A stretch of 11,762 nucleotides of DNA from an uncultured Anaerotruncus sp. (GTDB lineage Bacteria > Bacillota > Clostridia > Oscillospirales > Ruminococcaceae), in the NCBI GenBank assembly GCA_910586875.1, contig CAJUJI010000091.1, positions 1-11,762 of the forward strand, read 5' to 3'. Each line of letters starts with the position of its first letter. Positions within the stretch are counted from its first letter, which is position 1. Below, piece after piece: positions 6,617 through 11,762 of this stretch. Under the pieces are notes generated by a model that was not told the origin of the DNA, searched no databases, and saw nothing but the letters and a program-made list of their open reading frames with translations. The position numbers and the translations under genes are program-made.

Positions 6617-7699
6617 TTGACTATCGCAAAAGCACTTCTCATTCTGGCGACCGACAAGCGGTTTTGGAAAGGGGTTGGTATCCTTTTTGCTGTGTTTCTT
6701 ATCCCGTTTATTCTGTTGGTATTGGTAATCTGCTCACTGCTTTTTGCCACGGCAAGCCACAACAATGCGGCAGTGGATTTGACCTTCAACGGCGGGCATA
6801 TCCCCGCTTCTATGCCTGCGGAATATCGGGAGTATATCACCGAAATGCGGGATTGCTTTTCCGCATTGGAGGACGCAATCGCCGCAGTAGAGGCAGATAT
6901 GGAGAATGGGGACAGCCTTGACGAAATCCGTGTCAAGGCTGTTTTCTATGCCATCTACTTCGGCTCGGACCATCTGCGGCTGCGGTCTGCTGCGGCACGC
7001 TCGTTTGTAGATTGCTTCGTTTATTATGAAGAATGTGCGCATCCGGCAGAGGAGGATGACGATGGGGGTTATATCCACCTGCGCGCCTATCCGATTCAGG
7101 ACCTGCCCATGATTTACGATAATGTGGGCGCGTATGTGGGGCAGACGCTCACCGACGACGACAGCGCCAACATTACCGAAATCTATCTGCGGGTGGTGTA
7201 CCATAACTTCGATATCAGTGCGGATGTATCGCTGGAAGGCGGTAATGGGACACATGATTTAATCGGTGAAATGGTGAAAGACTCACAGGTGATTTCCTCC
7301 GCGGAGGGCTTTGTCAGCCCGTTGGAAGGCGATTGGCGGGACAAGGTGAGCAGCGAATTCGGCTACCGCAAAAACCCGACCGGCCCTGGCATGGATGGGC
7401 ATACCGGCCTGGATATGGCTGTCCCCATGGGCAGCAGCGTGCGCGTGGTGAAGGCCGGAAAGGTTCTGTTTGTCCGATACAAGCAGACCGGATATGGCTA
7501 CCATGTGGCCATCGACCACGGTGGCGGGCTGGTGACACTTTACGCCCACTGCTCACAAATTCTGGTGACCGAGGGACAGACGGTATCCGCCGGAGAGGTG
7601 ATCGCCCGAAGCGGCAGCACCGGAAATTCTACCGGTCCGCATCTGCATCTGGAAACCATTTTGGACGGTGTTCCACAAAATCCGAGAAATTATTTATAA
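6617..7699 (+). CDS. Membrane-anchored M23 peptidoglycan endopeptidase of the conjugation system
   Basis: The 360-aa protein starts at TTG 6617. One strong hydrophobic segment (about 20-46, with FAVFLIPFILLVLVIC) would anchor it, leaving the rest outside the cell. The C-terminal domain (about 240-360) is an M23/LytM peptidase: HTGLDMA with zinc ligands His262 and Asp266, YAH with His311, and HLHLE with His342 and His344, all present, so it should be active. These enzymes cut peptidoglycan cross-bridges. In Gram-positive T4SS such a hydrolase opens the wall for the mating channel, and its position after VirB4 fits that role. The middle region (about 50-230, acidic, with a Cys-containing FVDCFVYYEEC) is not assigned; I see no separate lysozyme or NlpC/P60 motif. 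Confidence 0.9.
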   Translation: MTIAKALLILATDKRFWKGVGILFAVFLIPFILLVLVICSLLFATASHNNAAVDLTFNGGHIPASMPAEYREYITEMRDCFSALEDAIAAVEADMENGDSLDEIRVKAVFYAIYFGSDHLRLRSAAARSFVDCFVYYEECAHPAEEDDDGGYIHLRAYPIQDLPMIYDNVGAYVGQTLTDDDSANITEIYLRVVYHNFDISADVSLEGGNGTHDLIGEMVKDSQVISSAEGFVSPLEGDWRDKVSSEFGYRKNPTGPGMDGHTGLDMAVPMGSSVRVVKAGKVLFVRYKQTGYGYHVAIDHGGGLVTLYAHCSQILVTEGQTVSAGEVIARSGSTGNSTGPHLHLETILDGVPQNPRNYL

Positions 7700-7717
7700 A
7701 CACAAAGGAAGGTTTTT

Positions 7718-7984
7718 ATGAAGAAGGAAACCTATTTACAACAGCAATTTGACAAGTTTTTAGAGCAGGGGCTTACCTGCTGTACAGAGGATGGCGGCTG
7801 GTATTTAAGCAGAAACCAGCTGCTGAAGTTGACCGGAATCGATTTAAAAATGGAACGGGAACGGGAGCTGTTTTTTGCGCTGTTGGAGCAAGCGCTGGAG
7901 GTGTCCGGCTGCTTTTATGACGCGGACTTTGGCGGCATGGGAATCGAATTTTTACAGGAGCAGGGGCATGGGATGCGCTTATAA
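7718..7984 (+). CDS. Small protein of unknown function upstream of the amidoligase
   Basis: ATG 7718 follows AAGGAAGG. The 88-aa product is soluble and acidic, with two short helical stretches (YLQQQFDKFLEQG and MERERELFFALLEQALE) and a C-terminus ending QGHGMRL. Three Cys residues are present, including a CC pair. I do not recognise the family. The stop TAA (7982-7984) is followed with no gap by the ATG of the amidoligase gene, so the two are probably co-translated. That tight link makes it a possible partner or substrate of the amidoligase, which is inference only. It has no signal peptide or membrane segment. Confidence 0.65.
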   Translation: MKKETYLQQQFDKFLEQGLTCCTEDGGWYLSRNQLLKLTGIDLKMERERELFFALLEQALEVSGCFYDADFGGMGIEFLQEQGHGMRL

Positions 7985-8965
7985 ATGGAGCTAAAGGAAC
8001 AGCGGTTTGGCATGGAGCTTGAGATGACCGGAATCAGCCGTCTTGCAGCAGCAAAAATCATTGCGGAGTGCTTTGGCACAGAATACACCCACGATGGCGG
8101 ATATTATGACAAATACAGCGTTTCGGATACGGCAGGCCGCAGGTGGACGCTGATGTATGATTCCAGCATCCATACGCGGGGCGGCGGACATGAATATGCG
8201 GTGGAGCTGGTCACCCCCATCTGCCAGTATGCGGACATTGCCACCATCCAAGAGCTTGTGCGCAGGCTGCGTGCGGCAGGTGCTGTCTCCGACCAGACGC
8301 ACATGTGCGGCATTCACATCCATGTGGACGCAAGCCCGTTCGATGCACGCACCTTGCGTAATTTGACCAACATCATGTACGCAAAGGAGGACTTAATTTA
8401 CAAAGCATTACAGGTGGATGTGCGGCGAGAGCATCACTATTGTAGAAAGGTGGAGGAGAATTTTTTACAGGAATTAAATCGGAGAAAGCCCACCAACCTG
8501 GAGGAGATGGAGCGCATTTGGTATGGTGGGGAAAGCAGGAGCGGCCAACATTATGATTCCAGCCGGTATCATTGTCTCAACCTGCACTCGGTATTCCAGA
8601 AAGGGACAGTGGAATTTCGATTATTCAACGGCACCATGCACGCCGGAAAAATACGGGCTTATTTGAGCCTTGCGCTAGCCATCACTGCGCAGGCGCTCAA
8701 CCAGAAAAGTGCCTGCCGTAAGAAAACACAGAGCAGCAACGAGAAGTACACTTTCCGAACCTGGCTGCTGCGGCTAGGGATGATTGGGGAGGAGTTTGCC
8801 AATCCGCGTAAGCATTTGCTGGAGCATTTGGAGGGGAATATTGCCTGGAGGGACCCTGTGCAGGCCGAACATCAGCGGGAGCGAAACCGGCAGCAGGCAC
8901 AAATAGAATCAGCTATGGAAACTGGAACGGAGGAACTCTGTTCCGGTTTTTCAATGTCACTTTGA
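7985..8965 (+). CDS. Amidoligase (COOH-NH2 ligase, glutamine synthetase-like fold)
   Basis: The 326-aa protein carries the motifs of the Amidoligase_2 family: FGMELE (8-13, the GxExE metal/ATP motif), YAVELVTP (71-78), CGIHIHVD (108-115), YHCLNLHS (195-202) and TVEFRLFNGT (208-217). These enzymes use ATP to join a carboxyl group to an amine, and the family was predicted from comparative genomics to form unusual amide or peptide tags. The usual catalytic elements all appear present, so it looks functional. The substrate is unknown. The C-terminal 80 or so residues are charged and unassigned. The gene directly abuts the 88-aa protein upstream and lies 9 nt before a gamma-glutamylcyclotransferase-like gene. 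Pairing of these two families has been noted before and suggests formation and removal of a gamma-glutamyl-type linkage. Confidence 0.88.
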   Translation: MELKEQRFGMELEMTGISRLAAAKIIAECFGTEYTHDGGYYDKYSVSDTAGRRWTLMYDSSIHTRGGGHEYAVELVTPICQYADIATIQELVRRLRAAGAVSDQTHMCGIHIHVDASPFDARTLRNLTNIMYAKEDLIYKALQVDVRREHHYCRKVEENFLQELNRRKPTNLEEMERIWYGGESRSGQHYDSSRYHCLNLHSVFQKGTVEFRLFNGTMHAGKIRAYLSLALAITAQALNQKSACRKKTQSSNEKYTFRTWLLRLGMIGEEFANPRKHLLEHLEGNIAWRDPVQAEHQRERNRQQAQIESAMETGTEELCSGFSMSL

Positions 8966-8974
8966 GGAGGATGT

Positions 8975-9511
8975 ATGCAGAAATCAAAGCTTTATATTGC
9001 TTATGGAAGCAATCTGAATTTGGAACAGATGCGGTGGCGCTGCCCGACGGCGAAGGTGGTTGGAACAGCGCAGCTACAAGGATATGAACTGCTGTTCCGA
9101 GGCGGGGACGCACGCAGTGGACGAGGTGCGGTTGCTACGGTGGAGGCAAAGGAGAACGCCAACGTTCCTGTGCTTGTGTGGGAAATTAAAGAACGGGATG
9201 AGCTAGCTCTGGACCGCTATGAAGGGTATCCATATTTCTATCATAAGGAGCAGATGGAGGTGGAATTAGCCGGAAAGCCGGTCTCTGCAATGGTCTATGT
9301 AATGAATCCAGGATATGCTCTGGGGGTGCCAAGTGAAAGCTATTACCGGACGATTGCACAAGGATACCGCTCGGCAGGATTTGATTTGGAAACGCTGGAT
9401 GCGGCGGTTGAGGAGTCTTACCAGCGGTCGCTTGTGGAGAATTTTGAGGATTTCAGCGAGGAGTATGAAGTGGAGGATGTGTTCGGCTCTCCGGACTTTA
9501 TGCACCTTTGA
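8975..9511 (+). CDS. Gamma-glutamylcyclotransferase-like (AIG2/GGCT family) protein
   Basis: The 178-aa protein opens with YIAYGSNL; the substrate-binding loop YGSNL is at 10-14. It has the expected catalytic acid in LDRYEGYP (Glu83) and the family pattern VWEIKERDELALDRYEG followed by AMVYVMN. GGCT enzymes release 5-oxoproline from gamma-glutamyl amines. AGGAGG (8965-8970) is only 4 nt from the ATG, tighter than usual. Next to the amidoligase it could remove, recycle or edit the product of the ligase. The C-terminal part (about 120-178, acidic) includes YRTIAQGYRSAGFD, seen in many bacterial members. The fold call is firm, the substrate unknown. Confidence 0.88.
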   Translation: MQKSKLYIAYGSNLNLEQMRWRCPTAKVVGTAQLQGYELLFRGGDARSGRGAVATVEAKENANVPVLVWEIKERDELALDRYEGYPYFYHKEQMEVELAGKPVSAMVYVMNPGYALGVPSESYYRTIAQGYRSAGFDLETLDAAVEESYQRSLVENFEDFSEEYEVEDVFGSPDFMHL

Positions 9512-9522
9512 TCAATTTGAAT

Positions 9523-9529
9523 GGAGGGG
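9523..9529 (+). promoter_or_regulatory. Shine-Dalgarno site for GTG-started DUF6103-like gene
   Basis: GGAGGGG lies 5 nt before GTG 9535. The in-frame ATG at 9508 has no such site and overlaps the previous stop, so the GTG start is preferred. Confidence 0.65.
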
Positions 9530-9534
9530 ATTTT

Positions 9535-9786
9535 GTGAAAAAGGGAAAGCTTCTGGTTTATTATGATGCAGAGAAATTGAACGCGATTGAGAATTATGCA
9601 GAGAAAAAAGGGGTAGATTTGCTAGCCGAGCTTGATGAAACCATTGGACGTGTTTATGAGAAATGCGTGCCGTCCCAGGTGCGGGAATTTTTAGGAATCC
9701 GGCAGCAGCAGGAGACAGAAGCAAAGACAAAAGCCGCTGAAAAGAAAACTGAAACTTCGGATTCTATTGGAGGTGAATGGCAGTGA
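9535..9786 (+). CDS. DUF6103-like small ICE protein
   Basis: From GTG 9535 the product is 83 aa. It runs KKGKLLVYYDAEKLNAIENYAEKK-type strand then helix, ELDETIGRVYEKCVPSQVREFL, then a charged Lys/Glu/Thr tail. The pattern of a short beta strand, two helices and V-P-x-x-V-R-E-F resembles DUF6103, a small family found repeatedly near relaxase genes of clostridial ICEs. A ribbon-helix-helix-like DNA-binding role is possible from the secondary structure but not shown. It overlaps the next gene by 10 nt, and that gene's Shine-Dalgarno lies inside its last codons, which suggests coupling. Confidence 0.7.
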   Translation: MKKGKLLVYYDAEKLNAIENYAEKKGVDLLAELDETIGRVYEKCVPSQVREFLGIRQQQETEAKTKAAEKKTETSDSIGGEWQ

Positions 9787-10049
9787 AGCTCTCGAAGCAG
9801 GAGCGCGAAACGCTTATCCGCTGGGACGAGGAGAATGGCAGCGCTACCATCTATACCCACAATCCGAAGCTGCAAAACAAGCTGCTGCGCTTTATGGAGC
9901 GGCATCCGACGATGGCCGTGATGACCGGTTATGATGCAACAGGAGCAATGAACTTTGTAATGGAGAAAAAGCGGCTGGCGGTTTATCCGACTGAGCCGCC
10001 CAGCGAGCAGCAGGCGGCGCAGGAGCGGATGCGGCAGAGGCGAATATAG
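9777..10049 (+). CDS. Small conserved ICE protein of unknown function
   Basis: ATG 9777 is preceded by GGAGGTGA. The 90-aa basic protein begins LSKQERETLIRWDEENGSATIYTHNPKLQNKL and ends in an Arg/Gln-rich tail (QERMRQRRI). I recall proteins with this opening in clostridial ICEs next to DUF6103 genes, but know no function. The N-terminal half looks like a compact beta/alpha domain; no signal peptide or membrane segment is visible. It is the last gene of its cluster, followed by about 490 bp without a clear gene. Confidence 0.7.
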   Translation: MAVKLSKQERETLIRWDEENGSATIYTHNPKLQNKLLRFMERHPTMAVMTGYDATGAMNFVMEKKRLAVYPTEPPSEQQAAQERMRQRRI

Positions 10050-10540
10050 AAGTACCCTGAAATTCCCCAATACCCATCAGGGTTTTTGAAACCGCAGAGG
10101 TCCAGTTGGGAAGGGATATCACCCTGACCGATACGGCTTTATTTTCCCTAATGGGTATCAGGGGTTTTGCGCAAACGTGGGGCTTTGTAAGGCGGGTGTC
10201 TACCAGGAGGCGGAAAGTATCCCCAGGAGATGAAGAGGGCCGTGCTGCGGCAGTGTGGGCGGCGCAGGAAGGAGGATGGCTTTGAAAAGGAAAAGCGGAA
10301 ATATCTGCCGGACACGCTTTGTAGGGCAGGGTCGATTTTGGTGCAGGATAAAGCACCGGTTCCGCTGCTGCGGATCCGGCGCGGCTACATCAGCCCGCAA
10401 TGCGGACTGAACGGCGATTCCCTCGCGGGGTCGCTTTGGATGTAAGGGGTCCGGTTTGCGGGGTCAAAGAAAGGAAAAACACGGCAACGATGGGATTTAT
10501 CTCTGGTCATATTGAGGGGCCAGGAGGAAAAGGAGGCAAA
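10050..10540 (+). other. Structured non-coding region before the mobilisation genes (candidate oriT or leader RNA)
   Basis: No convincing gene is present in these 491 bp. The first 120 bp hold nested inverted repeats: ACCCTGA (10054-10060) with TCAGGGT (10077-10083) followed by T5; CCCTGA (10122-10127) with TCAGGG (10158-10163) followed by GTTTT; and a 13-bp arm 10070-10082 that pairs with 10146-10158 with one mismatch. These pairings exclude each other. CCAGGAG occurs at 10203 and 10223, and GGGGTC occurs at 10427, 10446 and 10460. Origins of transfer commonly lie next to the relaxase and its accessory gene, which start just downstream, so oriT is a reasonable inference. No known nick sequence could be recognised. 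Confidence 0.5.
10054..10087 (+). terminator. Weak terminator-like hairpin after the small ICE genes
   Basis: A 7-bp stem ACCCTGA/TCAGGGT with a 16-nt loop is followed by TTTTT, 5 nt after the stop of the 90-aa gene. The stem is short, and the same arm can pair elsewhere, so it may be a conditional structure rather than a strong terminator. Confidence 0.35.
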
Positions 10541-10963
10541 ATGCAAACGAAAAAACAAACACCGGAAACCGTTAAAGAACGGATTCCGGTATATTTCTAT
10601 CCACAGACGATTCGCCAGGTGGAAAAGACGATGGAGCTTGCAAACTGCAAGAGCCGCAGCGAATTTCTCGACCAGGCTGCGGTATTTTATGCAGGCTATG
10701 TCGCTGCGCAAAACAGTGAGGAATTTCTTTCCCCCACGCTGGCAGCATCCTTGCGCGCGGCGCTGAACGATTCGGAGGGGCGCACTGCGCGGCTGCTGTT
10801 CAAGCTGTCGGTGGAGATGAGCATGATGATGCATGTAATTGCTGCGACTGCGGAAATCGACGAGGACACACTGCGCAAGCTGCGTGGGAAATGTGTGAGC
10901 GATGTTAAAAAAACGCGCGGAGCAGTTTCGTTTGACGACGCGGTACACTTTCAAAATCATTAA
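10541..10963 (+). CDS. Ribbon-helix-helix-like mobilisation accessory protein
   Basis: ATG 10541 is chosen because AGGAGG lies at 10531-10536; the frame stays open upstream but has no supporting site there. The 140-aa protein starts with a strand RIPVYFYP (14-21), followed by a helix and CKSRSEFLDQAA (36-47), the strand-helix-helix pattern of ribbon-helix-helix DNA-binding proteins. The C-terminal half is helical (TARLLFKLSVEMSMMMHVIAA) and ends KKTRGAVSFDDAVHFQN. I recall this arrangement directly before MobP3 relaxases in clostridial ICEs, where it would bind oriT and assist the relaxase. It could also autoregulate the operon. Because the next gene is mazF and no MazE-like gene is seen, a second role as antitoxin is conceivable but unsupported. 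Confidence 0.75.
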   Translation: MQTKKQTPETVKERIPVYFYPQTIRQVEKTMELANCKSRSEFLDQAAVFYAGYVAAQNSEEFLSPTLAASLRAALNDSEGRTARLLFKLSVEMSMMMHVIAATAEIDEDTLRKLRGKCVSDVKKTRGAVSFDDAVHFQNH

Positions 10964-10985
10964 AACTTTGAAGGGGTGAGATTTT

Positions 10986-11354
10986 ATGCCAATTAAGCGA
11001 GGAGATTTATACTATGCGGATTTAAGTCCGGTGGTTGGTTCGGAGCAGGGCGGTGTCCGCCCTGTTCTGATTCTGCAAAACAATATTGGCAATAAACATA
11101 GCCCAACTTTAATTGCGGCAGCAATCAGTGCACGGATGGGGAAGCCGCCGCTTCCCACTCATGTCAATCTGCGACGAAATCGGTTTGGGTTGTTCCGTGA
11201 CTCGGTGGTGATGCTGGAACAAATACGCACTTTGGACCGCTCCCGTTTGCGGGAATATATGGGTGCGTTGGATGCGGAAAGTCTGGAAAGGGTGGATAAG
11301 GCGCTTGCCATCAGCGTTGGCTTGCAGCCGGTGGAACCGCTATGCCGCGCTTGA
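10986..11354 (+). CDS. mazF: MazF/PemK-family endoribonuclease toxin
   Basis: The 122-aa protein closely follows the Bacillus MazF (NdoA/EndoA) pattern: KRGDLYYADLSPVVGSEQGG (4-23), RPVLILQN, LPTHVNL, FRDSVVMLEQIRTLD. MazF toxins cut RNA at short specific sequences to stop growth. Catalytic Arg25 is present; the position equivalent to Thr48 of the Bacillus enzyme is Ser (AAIS), a conservative change. The start ATG 10986 follows AAGGGGTGAG. It lies 22 nt after the accessory gene and overlaps the relaxase by 13 nt, so all three are probably one operon. No MazE-type antitoxin gene is found in the window, so the antitoxin is elsewhere or is the upstream DNA-binding protein. Confidence 0.92.
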   Translation: MPIKRGDLYYADLSPVVGSEQGGVRPVLILQNNIGNKHSPTLIAAAISARMGKPPLPTHVNLRRNRFGLFRDSVVMLEQIRTLDRSRLREYMGALDAESLERVDKALAISVGLQPVEPLCRA

Positions 11355-11762
11355 TTCTCAAATGCCCGTATCTGAAGTCAGGGGCATCGGCAGCACATAA
11401 GGAAAACTATACACGTTACATCGCCACCAGAGATGGCGTAGAACAAATGGAGCCGGAGTTTGAGCTGACAATGAAACGGGAAAACTATGTAGATTATATT
11501 GCAACTCGCCCACACACCGAACGGGTTGGCGCACATGGGCTTTTTACACAGGAAGGAAAACCGGTTGTGCTATCCAATGTAGCAAGGGTTGTTTCACAGC
11601 ACGATGGGAATGTCTGGCTTCCCATCATCAGTTTACGGCGGGAGGATGCGGAGCGGTTGGGATACGATAGCGGCAAAGCCTGGCGGGAGCTGCTGCGCGC
11701 GCAAACGGATTTGTTTGCGCGCTGTCTCAAAATCCGCAGAGAGAATTTTCGCTGGTACGCGA
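11342..11762 (+). CDS. MobP3-like relaxase, N-terminal part (runs off the window)
   Basis: ATG 11342 opens a frame that remains open to the window end (140 codons). It begins MPRLILKCPYLKSG, then YTRYIATRDGVE, ENYVDYIATRP, GAHGLFT, GNVWLPIISLRREDAERLGYD and FRWYA, all typical of MOBP3 relaxases of clostridial ICEs. The relaxase nicks one DNA strand at oriT and leads it into the recipient; the His-rich metal motif should lie beyond the window. Unlike the homologues I remember, which have about 55-65 more residues between the two YIATR-like segments (a region containing an EYEDYL-type motif), only about 20 residues separate them here. This suggests an in-frame internal deletion or a divergent subfamily. 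The start lies within the mazF 3' end. Confidence 0.88.
   Translation, partial: MPRLILKCPYLKSGASAAHKENYTRYIATRDGVEQMEPEFELTMKRENYVDYIATRPHTERVGAHGLFTQEGKPVVLSNVARVVSQHDGNVWLPIISLRREDAERLGYDSGKAWRELLRAQTDLFARCLKIRRENFRWYA

Noticed and set aside
6358..6936. 192-aa ORF on the - strand across repeat copy B
   Set aside because: Antisense to the M23 gene start and to the hairpin repeat, low complexity, no ribosome-binding site seen.
10230..10445. 71-aa ORF in the non-coding region
   Set aside because: The AGGAG directly abuts the ATG, leaving no spacing; the product is Arg-rich, resembles nothing I know and overlaps the G-rich repeated segment. Probably chance, though not excluded.
1..11762. tRNA, rRNA or attachment sites
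   Set aside because: No cloverleaf-like or rRNA-like sequence was noticed by eye, and no integrase gene or att-type repeat lies in the window; the element ends must be elsewhere.

Overview
The window is a stretch of an integrative conjugative element (ICE) or related mobile element from a Gram-positive, probably gut-associated clostridial host (Oscillospiraceae/Lachnospiraceae type). The evidence is the set of protein families (clostridial-type VirB4, PrgI, TrbL-like, MobP3-like relaxase, DUF6103, YodL), strong AGGAGG Shine-Dalgarno sites, use of TTG and GTG starts, and GC content of roughly 50%. All genes I can support are on the + strand. Family assignments come from motifs and remembered family features; no database search was run.

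Layout. Positions 1-114 are the tail of an unidentified gene ending in an LPKTG-like motif. Positions 124-318 are a multi-hairpin intergenic repeat (copy A). Positions 337-6356 are a type IV secretion (T4SS) operon: YubB-like protein, YodL-domain protein, small pilin-like membrane protein, TrbL/VirB6-like channel protein, DUF4406 fusion protein, PrgI-like protein, conserved VirB4-partner protein, VirB4 ATPase. Positions 6381-6560 are the second copy (B) of the hairpin repeat, ending in a terminator-like stem. Positions 6617-9511 hold an anchored M23 peptidase, an 88-aa unknown, an amidoligase and a gamma-glutamylcyclotransferase-like protein. Positions 9535-10049 hold two small conserved ICE proteins. 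Positions 10050-10540 are about 490 bp without a convincing gene; they contain nested inverted repeats and are the best oriT or regulatory-RNA candidate. From 10541 to the end is the mobilisation module: ribbon-helix-helix-like accessory protein, MazF toxin and the start of a MobP3-like relaxase.

How it fits together. The relaxase and its accessory protein would process DNA at an origin of transfer. VirB4, PrgI-like, TrbL-like and pilin-like proteins would form the mating channel, and the M23 peptidase would open the cell wall. MazF may stabilise the element. YubB, YodL, DUF4406 and amidoligase/GGCT are accessory families often carried by conjugative elements and phages, probably acting on the recipient or host.

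Most notable: (i) the two direct repeats with compensatory differences in their stems; (ii) the amidoligase plus cyclotransferase pair inside a conjugation locus; (iii) the structured non-coding region ahead of the mobilisation genes; (iv) a PrgI-like/partner gene overlap with an A7 run that could support -1 frameshifting; (v) a relaxase N-terminus that looks internally shortened.
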